Source of the DNA: Alphaproteobacteria bacterium
Lineage (GTDB): Bacteria; Pseudomonadota; Alphaproteobacteria; Caulobacterales; Hyphomonadaceae
Direction: 5' to 3'
Assembly (NCBI GenBank): GCA_018827375.1
Contig: JAHJYW010000014.1
Coordinates: forward strand, 124,001 to 188,000
Length of the DNA stretch: 64,000 nucleotides
Shown here: one piece after another, positions 34,385-43,142 of the stretch
How positions within the stretch are numbered: position 1 is the first letter of the stretch
Layout: every line of letters begins with the position of its first letter
Notes under the pieces: generated by a model
What the model saw: only the letters and a program-made list of their open reading frames with translations
What the model was told of the DNA's origin: nothing
Database searches by the model: none
Translations under genes and position numbers: made by a program

Positions 34385-35077
34385 ATGACGCCAGATTTCC
34401 TGACGCCGGAACTCATTCAGGCGTTCTTCGCCGTTATCGCGATCGATCTCGTTCTGGCGGGCGACAATGCCGTGGTCATCGGCATGGCTGCGGCCGGCCT
34501 GCCCAAACACCAGCGCGCCAAGGCCATCCTCATCGGCATTGTTGCCGCCACGGTGCTGCGCATCGCCTTTGCGCTCGTTGCAGCCCAGCTCCTCCTTATT
34601 GTCGGCCTGCTCTTTGCCGGCGGCGTCCTGCTGCTCTGGGTGGCGTGGAAGATGTGGCGCGAGCTGCAGGAACATGCCGCTCACGATGCGACAGAAGCCC
34701 TCGCACAGGCAGACCTAGACGGCGACGGCACCATCGCCGGTCAAAAGCCTGCAAAATCCCTGCGCGCCGCTGTCGTCCAGATCATCCTCGCCGACGTCTC
34801 CATGTCGCTCGACAATGTGCTCGGCGTGGCCGGCGCCGCGCGTGAGCATCCCTGGGTGCTGGTCTTCGGTCTCACGCTGTCCATCCTGCTGATGGGGCTC
34901 GCCTCGTCGCTGATCGCCCGCGTGCTCGGCAAGCATCGCTGGATCGCCTTTGTCGGCCTTGCCGTGATCCTCTATGTGGCACTGCACATGATGTGGCAGG
35001 GCGGTCTGGAACTTTGCACCGAGGGTCTGCCCATGCTGGGCGCGCATGTTCCGGCCGCTTGCGGCGCAATGCATTAA
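34385..35077 (+). CDS. TerC/Alx-family membrane protein
   Basis: A 230-residue integral membrane protein with about seven TM helices and the duplicated acidic TerC motif (IDLVLAGDNAVVIGMA and LADVSMSLDNVLGVAG), whose Asp/Asn pairs are thought to bind metal. Relatives act in manganese export or tellurite resistance. An acidic loop (residues about 98-110, ADLDGDGT) resembles an EF-hand, which is unusual and may bind Ca2+ or Mn2+. The frame extending back to 33773 is a shadow of ogt. No yybP-ykoY riboswitch was recognised upstream. Confidence 0.87.
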   Translation: MTPDFLTPELIQAFFAVIAIDLVLAGDNAVVIGMAAAGLPKHQRAKAILIGIVAATVLRIAFALVAAQLLLIVGLLFAGGVLLLWVAWKMWRELQEHAAHDATEALAQADLDGDGTIAGQKPAKSLRAAVVQIILADVSMSLDNVLGVAGAAREHPWVLVFGLTLSILLMGLASSLIARVLGKHRWIAFVGLAVILYVALHMMWQGGLELCTEGLPMLGAHVPAACGAMH

Positions 35078-35172
35078 AAGACCTGCTGCCTCTATCTTGC
35101 GGGCTGACAGGACAATCCCGATATAACAAGTCGTGCCAGCGCATGCTGGTGTTTTCATGGACAACACATCTC

Positions 35173-35523
35173 ATGGGCCGCTTGCTGAAAGCCCTGGTCA
35201 TGACGCTCCTCATTATGGAGATCACGGCCATTGTCGACCTGACCGCCGTCTGGACCGTCCTCGCCGAATTCCATGTCCCGCAGACCTTCGTGAACATCGC
35301 CTTGGCTATCTCGGTTGCAGGCCTCGCCGTCCTCACGGCTGTGGTCTTCCGCCGCGCCATGCGCGCCGAGCGCCGTCTCGAATCTGAGGTGGACGTGATT
35401 GATTGGGAGGACGCGCCGCTTAGCGCCCCTCAGCCCATCATGCCGGTGAATGCCACTGCGCCGGGCCAGCCCCGCGCCGTGCTGCCGCCAAATATGCAGA
35501 CTTTCCCTCAGCACCCTCGCTAG
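35173..35523 (+). CDS. Small membrane protein with Pro-rich tail
   Basis: A protein of about 116 residues with two TM helices (about residues 5-28 and 38-60) followed by a charged linker and a Pro/Ala/Gln-rich C-terminal tail. No family recognised. The start is uncertain (35173 or 35143; neither has a good ribosome site). Same strand as the TerC gene, 95 bases after its stop. Confidence 0.5.
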   Translation: MGRLLKALVMTLLIMEITAIVDLTAVWTVLAEFHVPQTFVNIALAISVAGLAVLTAVVFRRAMRAERRLESEVDVIDWEDAPLSAPQPIMPVNATAPGQPRAVLPPNMQTFPQHPR

Positions 35524-35534
35524 CCAGATAGGCC

Positions 35535-37322
35535 TCAGGCCACTTTCTCGCGATAGTCGCACAGCCACACATCCATTTGCGCGGCGGGCAGCGGAGCTGA
35601 AAACAGGTAGCCTTGCATCAGGTCACATCCGATGGATGTGACGAATGTGGATTGTAGCCGGGTTTCGATGCCTTCGGCTATGACGCGCACATCGAGTGCC
35701 TTTGCCAGCTCCATGATTGAGACCAGCAGGTTGCCTACCTTGTTGTTCGTGCCAAGCGAGCGCACGAGCGACTGGTCCAGTTTCAGATTGTCGAGCGGCA
35801 GGTCCAGCAAGGCCCTCAGGTTGGAAAAACCAGTACCGTAATCATCGAGCGCAATCTTCACGCCTGCGGCACTGAGCGTCTCAAGGGTGGCCTGCGCCGC
35901 CTCAAGATCGCCCACAATGGCAGATTCCAGAATTTCAACGCAGATGTGCTCGGGACTGATCCCGAATGCCGCAAGCCTTTCGAGAAAGCTGTTTGCGAAG
36001 TCCTCACACATGATGTCCTGCGGCGAGATGTTCAAGGACAGGTAGCTGACCAGATTGTTGTCCAGCCACGGCTTTACTTGCTCGAAGGCCATCGTGCGCA
36101 CGCTTTTATCGAGATCGCTTGCGAGTGCACACATGCGTGCCAGATCAAACAGCTCTGCCGGATCGATGGGGCCGAACTCCTTGTGAGTCCATCGGGCGAG
36201 TGCCTCCACACCGCGCACGGTGCGTTTTGTCGTGCAGAGAATGGGCTGGTAATAGGGAACGATCTCACCCTTGGCCATGGCGTCGGGCAAGTCGCGCATA
36301 ATCTGTGTGCGTCTTTTTTCGGTCTCGTTGAGCTTGTGATCGAATACCAGCACGCGGCCGCGGCCTGATTGCTTGGCCATCATCAGGGCAATATCTGCAT
36401 AGCGCATCAGCTCTTCAGGATCGGTCGCATCATCGGGATAGATGGCCATACCGGCCGAACCTGAAACAGTGATCCTGCTATTGTCATCCTTGACCGGCAT
36501 GAAGGCATATTGGCGGGCTTCTTCAAACCCCTGGATCAGCCTTGTCATACCGATATTGGGCAGTTCGGTCAGAAGGGCGAATTCGTCGCCGCCCCACCGG
36601 GCAACAGCGAAAACGTCAGGCAGCTCGCTAAGGCGTTTGCCCACGACCTTTAGCACCCTGTCACCCGCTGCATGGCCGAAACGATCGTTGATCTGCTTGA
36701 AGAGGTCGACATCAATGAACGCGACGCCGAATGACTTGCCGGTCGACTGGGAGGCCTGAATGGCCTTTTCCATTTCGGCATCGAAGCCGAGTCGGTTCAT
36801 CAGGCCGGTCGTTGTGTCTGTCCTGGCGATCTGCAGCGTACTCATATGCATGCTCTCGACATCGTTCAGGCGCTGTACCAGTTCTTCTGTCCGCTTGGAC
36901 CAGGTCGATTCCAGATGCTGGACCTGAGATTCCGGTTCGCGCCGTAGTGTCTCGGATATCCAGGCCGGGTCGGCCTCACTGTTGTCCGGCTGGAGTGTGG
37001 CGAGAATGATGGCGACCAGGCCGAACGAGCCGTCAGGCAATGTCAGGGGCATCTTGCGTGTCAGCGCAAAGAGACCCTTTCCAATCTCTTCCTCGTTGAG
37101 GCTTTCTTCCCCGCCAAAGACGCGGCGGTCTTCCGTGCGGAACACTTTGACCTGGTCCATCGGGAAGAAGGCGGAATCGTCTTTTCCGAGATAGTCAGCC
37201 GTACCGATAAGCTGCTCGAACGCCTTGTTGCCATAGATCCACTGGTGCTTCGTGTTCTTTGCGAAGACGGGGTATGGCAAGGCGTCGAAAATCTGACGAA
37301 GGTCTTCGAGTGCGGCGATCAT
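35535..37322 (-). CDS. PAS-GGDEF-EAL cyclic-di-GMP protein
   Basis: A 595-residue cytosolic signalling protein. Residues 1-110 form a PAS domain (IFDALPYPVFAKNTKHQWIYGN), 120-160 a short coiled coil, 160-325 a diguanylate cyclase domain with an intact RWGGDEFALL, and 335-590 a phosphodiesterase domain with GVEALARW (EAL), DDYGTGFSNL and EGIETRLQ. Both catalytic motifs look intact, so net activity is not predictable. ATG 37322 was chosen over TTG 37388. Confidence 0.92.
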   Translation of the reverse strand: MIAALEDLRQIFDALPYPVFAKNTKHQWIYGNKAFEQLIGTADYLGKDDSAFFPMDQVKVFRTEDRRVFGGEESLNEEEIGKGLFALTRKMPLTLPDGSFGLVAIILATLQPDNSEADPAWISETLRREPESQVQHLESTWSKRTEELVQRLNDVESMHMSTLQIARTDTTTGLMNRLGFDAEMEKAIQASQSTGKSFGVAFIDVDLFKQINDRFGHAAGDRVLKVVGKRLSELPDVFAVARWGGDEFALLTELPNIGMTRLIQGFEEARQYAFMPVKDDNSRITVSGSAGMAIYPDDATDPEELMRYADIALMMAKQSGRGRVLVFDHKLNETEKRRTQIMRDLPDAMAKGEIVPYYQPILCTTKRTVRGVEALARWTHKEFGPIDPAELFDLARMCALASDLDKSVRTMAFEQVKPWLDNNLVSYLSLNISPQDIMCEDFANSFLERLAAFGISPEHICVEILESAIVGDLEAAQATLETLSAAGVKIALDDYGTGFSNLRALLDLPLDNLKLDQSLVRSLGTNNKVGNLLVSIMELAKALDVRVIAEGIETRLQSTFVTSIGCDLMQGYLFSAPLPAAQMDVWLCDYREKVA

Positions 37323-37729
37323 CGGGCCTGTTCCTGTTGCGTCCCTGCGCACCCAGGGCGCATTGCGAGCCAATGAGGGGCGCAACAAGTGCCGTCAGCT
37401 TCACGCATCCAAGGCTCTATATATTATACATAATAAACAATATACTAATGCGGGTTGCGAGTGTGGTCTTGAAATGCGCATTTAGGTTGCCGTGCTATCT
37501 GCCCGTGGCTGTGTTTCGCGTCGTGCTTGGGACACGCGCTGGAATCGTGCGTATAAGAGCGGGATCGCCAAAGTGCCCGCAAACCTGCCGCCAGCGCATT
37601 TTCTGTGAGCAGGCCTGTGGACAAGTGTCGCAATCGTTACTCGAACATCTTGCGACATTAACCTGAATGAAGCACTATATGTGGTGTATATTGCTCCAGA
37701 CATCGACATGAACACCCAAGGAGGCCCTC
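37323..37729. other. 407-base intergenic region between the c-di-GMP gene and nrdB
   Basis: No gene is supported. It contains a very AT-rich patch (37411-37446, TATA-rich), probably the divergent promoter of the GGDEF/EAL gene, and the nrdB NrdR box. 37450-37650 shows nothing recognisable. Confidence 0.5.
37672..37687. promoter_or_regulatory. NrdR box upstream of nrdB
   Basis: GCACTATATGTGGTGT matches 14 of 16 bases of the box before nrdA and starts 58 bases before the nrdB start. Confidence 0.75.
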
Positions 37730-38758
37730 ATGGCTGACGGACACCAGAATTTGCCAGGACTGCTGACACCCAGCTTTGCCTACAAGCCGTTTCGTTACCC
37801 GTGGGCCTATGACTTCTGGAAGAAGCAGCAGCAGGTCCACTGGATGCCCGAAGAGGTGCCATTGGGCGAGGACTGCAAGGATTGGGCGGTCAAGCTGTCA
37901 GACGGCGAGCGTAACCTGCTGACGCAGATCTTCCGCTTCTTCACGCAGTCCGACGTCGAGGTCGGCGCGAACTACATGACCAATTACATGCCGCTCTTCA
38001 AGCCGACCGAAGTGTCGATGATGCTGGCCTCGTTCTCCAACATGGAGACGATCCACATCGCGGCCTACGCGCTGCTGCTGGAAACCATTGGCATGCCCGA
38101 TTCGGAATTCTCGGCCTTCATGGAATACCAGGAGATGTCGGCCAAGCACGACTATCTCGGCCAGTTCGGCGTTGAGACGAACGAGGACATCGCCGTCTCC
38201 ATGGCGGTGTTCGGCGCCTTCACCGAGGGCCTTCAGCTCTTCGCCAGCTTTGCGATGCTGATGAACTTCCCGCGCTTCAACAAGATGAAGGGCATGGGCC
38301 AGATCGTCACCTGGTCGATCCGCGACGAGTCGCTCCACTGCGAAGGCATGATCAAGCTCTTTCACGCCTTCTGCGCGGAAACTGGCGTGATGACCGACGA
38401 ACTGCGCGAGAAGATCCGCGAATGCTGCCGCACTGTGGTCGCGCTGGAAGACAAGTTCATCGAACTCGCCTTCGAAGCCGGCGAGATCGAAGGCATGACG
38501 CCCGACGATATCAAGCAATACATCCGCTACATCGCCGACTGGCGCCTTGGCCAGCTCAAGCTTGAGCCGATCTACGGCCTCGACAAGCACCCGTTGCCCT
38601 GGCTCTCGGAAATCCTCAACGGGGTCGAACACGCCAACTTCTTCGAACAGCGCGCCACCGAATATTCCAAGGGCGCCACGCGCGGCGACTGGCACGGCGA
38701 CGACGGCGTCTGGACCAATTTCGACAAACGCAAACCCGCTGAAGTCCCAGCGGAATAG
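37730..38758 (+). CDS. nrdB: Ribonucleotide reductase class Ia, beta subunit
   Basis: The 342-residue radical-generating subunit. Diiron-ligand segments are visible: METIHIAAYALLLETI, which also holds the Tyr aligned with the E. coli radical Tyr122, the Glu-rich FMEYQEMSAKHDY, and WSIRDESLHCEGMIKLFH. There is no N-terminal ATP-cone, so neither subunit has one. A strong AAGGAGG precedes ATG. It stands alone, away from nrdA; a hairpin at 38768 follows. Confidence 0.95.
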   Translation: MADGHQNLPGLLTPSFAYKPFRYPWAYDFWKKQQQVHWMPEEVPLGEDCKDWAVKLSDGERNLLTQIFRFFTQSDVEVGANYMTNYMPLFKPTEVSMMLASFSNMETIHIAAYALLLETIGMPDSEFSAFMEYQEMSAKHDYLGQFGVETNEDIAVSMAVFGAFTEGLQLFASFAMLMNFPRFNKMKGMGQIVTWSIRDESLHCEGMIKLFHAFCAETGVMTDELREKIRECCRTVVALEDKFIELAFEAGEIEGMTPDDIKQYIRYIADWRLGQLKLEPIYGLDKHPLPWLSEILNGVEHANFFEQRATEYSKGATRGDWHGDDGVWTNFDKRKPAEVPAE

Positions 38759-38767
38759 GGCCTTCAT

Positions 38768-38789
38768 CCTCCCCCGCGTGCGGGGGAGG
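38768..38789 (+). repeat. GC-rich palindromic element CCTCCCCCG-CGTG-CGGGGGAGG
   Basis: A 9-bp perfect stem 10 bases after nrdB, without a T-run. It is REP-like in look and may be a repeated intergenic element or an attenuating hairpin for nrdB mRNA. Confidence 0.5.
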
Positions 38790-38813
38790 TGCCGGGGCTG
38801 AAAAAGATGCGGG

Positions 38814-39437
38814 TCAATTCCCCAGCTTGAAGTCCAGCGGATATTCCAGGCCCGTTACGGTCACGAACTGGCCCTCGACCAGTTGCGGCGCGAACTCGGC
38901 TTTCGAGACGGAGCTTTCCGCTTCGCTTACGAAGACTGGATCAGAACAAGCCGCCGACACATGGAACGGCTTGCCACGCGGGTCGATGCTGAAGGCCACT
39001 TTGCACGTGCCCGAAATGCCCCGCTCGGCCGCCCGGCGCGGATAGACGGGCAGGGGCGAGCGCACCACCTGATAGTCGCGCGAGGAAATCATCACCGGCC
39101 CGATGGTCGGCATCTTCACATTTATCGACAGACCCTCAGGTACCGTGCCAGGTACGACCGGCGTCGGCAAAATAATATCCGTATACGTTGCAGAGGCGCG
39201 TGGGGGTGGTGGCGGCTGCATGGCCGCGTCGAGCGGCGTGGGTTTTGCGCGTTTGGTCATCGGCGCATCCGGATCCGGCCGCTGCGGCGTGATAACGTCC
39301 AGTACGCGTGAGGTAACTAGCTCGGGCGTGATCTCCTTCACGTCGATCAGCGAATTCATCAACAGGAAAAGGCCATATGCCACGGGTAGAGCCAGCAGTG
39401 CGGCGGTCGGCGCGCGAGCGGCAGGGGAATTCAGCAT
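38814..39437 (-). CDS. TonB-family energy-transducer-like protein
   Basis: A 207-residue protein with one N-terminal TM helix (about residues 12-32), a Pro-rich periplasmic linker (QPPPPPRAS) and a C-terminal TonB domain (SPLPVYPRRAAERGISGTCKVAFSIDPRGK) like those of alphaproteobacterial TonB proteins. No exbB/exbD is adjacent. ATG 39437 follows GGAGGA. An inverted repeat (39495-39509) lies in the upstream region. Confidence 0.82.
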   Translation of the reverse strand: MLNSPAARAPTAALLALPVAYGLFLLMNSLIDVKEITPELVTSRVLDVITPQRPDPDAPMTKRAKPTPLDAAMQPPPPPRASATYTDIILPTPVVPGTVPEGLSINVKMPTIGPVMISSRDYQVVRSPLPVYPRRAAERGISGTCKVAFSIDPRGKPFHVSAACSDPVFVSEAESSVSKAEFAPQLVEGQFVTVTGLEYPLDFKLGN

Positions 39438-39494
39438 GGGTGTTTCCTCCGGGTTTGCCGGGCCGGTCATCCGGTCCCGTGTCAATTATTGTTA

Positions 39495-39509
39495 TGTAAT
39501 AGTGTTACA
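39495..39509. promoter_or_regulatory. Inverted repeat TGTAA-N5-TTACA upstream of the TonB-like gene
   Basis: Perfect 5-bp arms about 58 bases before the start codon, inside an AT-rich patch that could be the promoter. The regulator is unknown. Confidence 0.4.
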
Positions 39510-39666
39510 AAATTGGCGTGAGTCAATCAAAAACAGGGCACGGGACCGCGGCGCAGGATATGTCAGGGGCTACGAACGGTCCGGGAACGGTTCTGAAAGG
39601 CGCAAGTGAGGGGCCGCCCGTGGCCGTGGGCGACCCCTCCAACGCACAAGACCGGGAGGAAATGGC

Positions 39667-40017
39667 CTAGCGTTGTTCCGCGTCGGCGAGGATCATCACG
39701 GCCTGCTGGGCGAATACATCAGCCGTTTCACGGCCTTCGCTTGCCTGCTGCTCATTGATCTTGGCGACGGCGGCCGACACGATATCGTCGACACAGCTAC
39801 GGTCTGTGTAATAGCCGCCGAAGACGGGAACATAGCTTGTGCAGGCCTTTTTGGCCTGAGCCTTGATCGAGGCCATCACGACGGGTGCGCCGGCATCAAG
39901 CGCCAGCAGGTCCTTGTCGTACTGGATCTCGACGCTGATGGGTTTTTGCGCTTCAGCAAAAGCGACTGGCGAGAGGATCACGGCAGCGGCCATGATCGAT
40001 ACAATTGGTTTCAACAT
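39667..40017 (-). CDS. UrcA-family exported protein
   Basis: A 116-residue small secreted protein. The signal peptide ends at AFAEAQ (about residue 22); the mature part has the UrcA pattern ISVEIQYDKDLLALDAGAPVVMASIKAQAKKAC with a second Cys about 16 residues later that could form a disulfide. UrcA proteins are found in Caulobacterales and sphingomonads; the function is unknown. Confidence 0.75.
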   Translation of the reverse strand: MLKPIVSIMAAAVILSPVAFAEAQKPISVEIQYDKDLLALDAGAPVVMASIKAQAKKACTSYVPVFGGYYTDRSCVDDIVSAAVAKINEQQASEGRETADVFAQQAVMILADAEQR

Positions 40018-40702
40018 GGGTGTAGCCCTTCAGAAGTTAGCGCCGGAATATTCCGGCAGGAAACTCCCCCCGCAGCTGAGCCTTATGAACGCTGTTCCCC
40101 GTAATGCGCTCATCCGCGCAATGGCCAACCGGGAACAGCCAACTCATGCTGCACTGCAATATTGTCCTCGCAGGCGCAGCAGGGCAACCACTGAAGCGCG
40201 TATTTCATGCCAAACGCTGCGCTCGCACTCTCATCGCCTGCTTAGCGGGCGCGATTGCCCAAACCTTCATCTTGAGAGGCGGAGTGAGGCCTGTTTTCTG
40301 AAGATCTGCCATGCAATTTTGCATCTATTATGGTGCCAACAGCCGCCAGATTGGACGAAAGATTCGAATATAAAGTAATATAAAACAAGGCTTTGTCTCG
40401 AATTCGGCGCGGCCTGTCGAAACTCAGAGAAATCCTTCCGCCGCGTCACGACGAAATGGCGGCGGCTCTTCCAGGTCGGTCCGATGGGCGCACCATTTCC
40501 GGGATCTGTAAGCCTGTTTACAGCTATAGCGACGCCCGTCTGTGTTTCTCCGTTCCCCATCTTTGGGTGACAGCCTTAGGCGGCGATTCGCGCCATGATT
40601 CATGGAAGCCATCGAAAATATCGATATCACCCGCTGCCGAAATCTATTTGAAAATGAGAACCATTCGCAATATATGACATTGATCCATTTGGAGTCCCGC
40701 TA
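40018..40702. other. 685-base intergenic region
   Basis: No open frame here looks real, and no RNA gene was recognised. Apart from the urcA promoter end and the Fur-like box near 40650, I see nothing. Base composition is mixed and it may hold decayed coding sequence. Confidence 0.5.
40648..40670. promoter_or_regulatory. Fur-like box upstream of the DUF2061 gene
   Basis: Read on the minus strand, TTGCGAATGGTTCTCATTTTCAA closely resembles the Fur box form with AATG-N-TTCTCATT found in proteobacteria. It ends 33 bases before the DUF2061 start. Confidence 0.45.
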
Positions 40703-40915
40703 ATGCCCCGCGACCTGATCAAGACCCTGACCTATAGCCTGATGCACTTGTGCGTCGCAGTGACGGTGGCCTTCGTGCTCACCCGAGACTGGCGCATCGC
40801 GCTGGGCGTCGGCGTGATCGAACCCATGGTGCAGACAGTCGCCTACACGCTCCATGAAAAAGCCTGGAAACGGTCAGGCCGCCCGGCGGTTCACTTGGCC
40901 GGTTCGGCGCCATAG
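40703..40915 (+). CDS. DUF2061 small membrane protein
   Basis: A 70-residue protein with the DUF2061 layout: KTLTYSLMHLCVAVTVAFVLT helix, then LGVGVIEPMVQTVAYTLHEKAW. The family function is unknown. A GGAG lies 10 bases before ATG. A Fur-like box upstream suggests iron control. Its last 25 bases overlap the convergent membrane protein gene. Confidence 0.8.
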   Translation: MPRDLIKTLTYSLMHLCVAVTVAFVLTRDWRIALGVGVIEPMVQTVAYTLHEKAWKRSGRPAVHLAGSAP

Positions 40916-41538
40916 GCGCCTCGGCCCGGCAGCCTGCGCGCCGCCAGCACCATCACGCAGCCTGCCAGCCCCATGCCGAGGATCATCCCTGCAATGTTCA
41001 TCAGTGAGGCACTCCAACCGATCCGGGATGCATCAAGAAAGCCATAAGGATAGATTCCCGTCATGGCCCCGCGCGCCATCACCAGCGTGGCATACCCGGC
41101 GGGAAAGGCCATCCATGGAATAATTTGCCCCAACTTCAGGCTGTCCTTGCGCGACAGCATCAGCCAGTCGATCAGCATAAGGACTGGGGCCACATAATGG
41201 AGCAGGAAATTGGAGACTTTGGCCATGCCATGGGGCGTCCAGACGTCGCGCAGCATGAAATGGTACACCAGTGCCACCAGCATTATGTACAGCGTCAGTG
41301 CTGCGCGCACACCCGGCCGCGAGAAAAAGCGGCCGGGCTTGCTCTCGGGCGCCAGCGCGCTCCAGGCCATGGCCACAGCCACGAGCACATTGGTGTCCAG
41401 CGTGAAATAGCTGAAATACGAGATGAGCGTGCCGGATAGACCGTGCGGATTGGGCGGTAGGATCGACAGGAACAATTCCAGTCCGGCGCCAGCGGCCGCC
41501 GCCGTGGCAACCACTCCGTCAAACAAGCGTGTACGCAT
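40891..41538 (-). CDS. Pr6Pr-type six-TM membrane protein
   Basis: A 215-residue protein with six TM helices and the conserved features of the Pr6Pr (FAR-17a/AIG1-like) group: SYFSYFTLDTNVLVAVAMAWSA, YHFMLRDVW, LLHYVAPVLMLIDWL and GIYPYGFLD. The function is not known. ATG 41538 follows GGAGGT; the frame continuing to 41682 is non-coding. Confidence 0.8.
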   Translation of the reverse strand: MRTRLFDGVVATAAAAGAGLELFLSILPPNPHGLSGTLISYFSYFTLDTNVLVAVAMAWSALAPESKPGRFFSRPGVRAALTLYIMLVALVYHFMLRDVWTPHGMAKVSNFLLHYVAPVLMLIDWLMLSRKDSLKLGQIIPWMAFPAGYATLVMARGAMTGIYPYGFLDASRIGWSASLMNIAGMILGMGLAGCVMVLAARRLPGRGAYGAEPAK

Positions 41539-41690
41539 TAGTCCACCTCCAAGTCCCCAGAAGTAAATAAGATACTTTTTTAGCTTGTCGCCAACCCGTT
41601 GCGCGTATTGCGCGAAATTCCACCTTAAGTGTTGCGCAGCCCGATGGCAGCGGCAATTGACGTTCCAGCCCTTTTCCGGCATCTGGGCCC

Positions 41691-43142
41691 ATGACGAAAC
41701 TCACCACACCCGCAGCGGTCGTTGACGCGCTGGACAAGCTTTACAGCGAAGCCGTCGAGGCCCTTTCAGGCGCGCTCGACCTCTACCTTCATAAGGGCAC
41801 ACCGCCTGACGAGAATCTCCGCCAGAGCGGGGCTTTCTGTTATCCGCAGATTCGCCTCACATATGATCCGGACGGCCCGCCGCCGCCGATCTCGCGCGCC
41901 TTCGGCAAGATGTCCGAAGCCGGCATCTATATATCCAGCTTCACCCGGCCAGATTTTTTCCGCCCCTACCTGATTGAACAGCTCACGCCTTTGATGCGCG
42001 ACTATGACATCGAAGTCGTAGTCGAGCGCTCTTCTCAGGAAATTCCATATGCTTATGTCTGGGAGCAGGGCCAGGCCGAAGGCCTTGAGGAAATTTCCCC
42101 CGCTGAACTCGCACGCTGGTTCCCCAGCCCGCAGCTTGCCGATATTGGCGATGAAGTCGCCGATGGCGACCTTTACGAGCCGTATGAAACTCATCCGCTC
42201 GCCCTGTTCGATGCGCCGCGTGTCGATCTCTCCCTAAAGCGGCTCCAGCACTATACCGGCACGCCGGTAGAGCATTTCCAGCACTATGTTCTCTTCACCA
42301 ACTATCACCGCTATGTCGATGCGTTCTGCGACTGGGCGCTGACACAGATCGGTACGGACAGCCACTATACGTCGCTGTCGGTTCCCGGAGGTCTGGAAGT
42401 CTCTGACGTCAACGAAGCTTCGCGGGCGGATATTGATGCGGCGCCATGGCGCCGCTACCAGATGCCGGCCTACCACCTGCGCGCACCGAACGGCGCAGGG
42501 ATCACGCTGGTCAATATCGGCGTCGGCCCGTCCAATGCCAAGACAATCACGGACCATCTCGCCGTCCTGCGTCCGCAGGTCTGGCTCATGGTCGGCCATT
42601 GTGGTGGTCTGCGTCACAGCCAGTCCATCGGCGACTATGTCCTCGCCCACGCCTACCTGCGCGAAGACCATGTGCTCGACGCCGTGCTACCACCGGAAAT
42701 CCCGGTGCCGGCGCTGGCTGAAGTCCAGGTCGCGCTGCAGGAAGCTGCCGCCCGCGTCACCGGCGAGACGGGCGATGCCCTGAAGCGTCGCCTGCGCACG
42801 GGCACGGTCGTCACCACCGACGACCGCAACTGGGAACTGCGCTTCACCGCCACGGCGCGGCGCTTCAACAAGTCCCGCGCCATTGCCATCGACATGGAAA
42901 GCGCCACGATTGCCGCCAATGGCTATCGCCTGCGTGTGCCCTATGGTGTGCTGCTGTGTGTCTCAGACAAGCCGCTCCACGGCGAGATCAAGCTGCCCGG
43001 CGCGGCCAACCGATTCTACGAACGCGCCATCGGCGAACACATCCGCATAGGCATCGAAACCCTCGAAATGCTCGCCGCGGACAAGGGCGCCAAGCTGCAT
43101 TCGCGGAAATTGCGGGCCTTCGACGAGCCGCCGTTCAGGTAG
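41691..43142 (+). CDS. amn: AMP nucleosidase
   Basis: Cleaves AMP to adenine and ribose 5-phosphate, controlling purine pools. The 483-residue protein has the Amn-specific N-terminal domain (to about residue 170) and a C-terminal purine nucleoside phosphorylase fold with INIGVGPSNAKTITDHLAVLRP-type motif, MVGHCGGLRHSQSIGDYVLAHAY and the nucleoside-binding IDMESATIAANGYRLRVPYG. Length equals that of the family. It converges on the cytochrome b gene with an 8-base overlap. Confidence 0.95.
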   Translation: MTKLTTPAAVVDALDKLYSEAVEALSGALDLYLHKGTPPDENLRQSGAFCYPQIRLTYDPDGPPPPISRAFGKMSEAGIYISSFTRPDFFRPYLIEQLTPLMRDYDIEVVVERSSQEIPYAYVWEQGQAEGLEEISPAELARWFPSPQLADIGDEVADGDLYEPYETHPLALFDAPRVDLSLKRLQHYTGTPVEHFQHYVLFTNYHRYVDAFCDWALTQIGTDSHYTSLSVPGGLEVSDVNEASRADIDAAPWRRYQMPAYHLRAPNGAGITLVNIGVGPSNAKTITDHLAVLRPQVWLMVGHCGGLRHSQSIGDYVLAHAYLREDHVLDAVLPPEIPVPALAEVQVALQEAAARVTGETGDALKRRLRTGTVVTTDDRNWELRFTATARRFNKSRAIAIDMESATIAANGYRLRVPYGVLLCVSDKPLHGEIKLPGAANRFYERAIGEHIRIGIETLEMLAADKGAKLHSRKLRAFDEPPFR

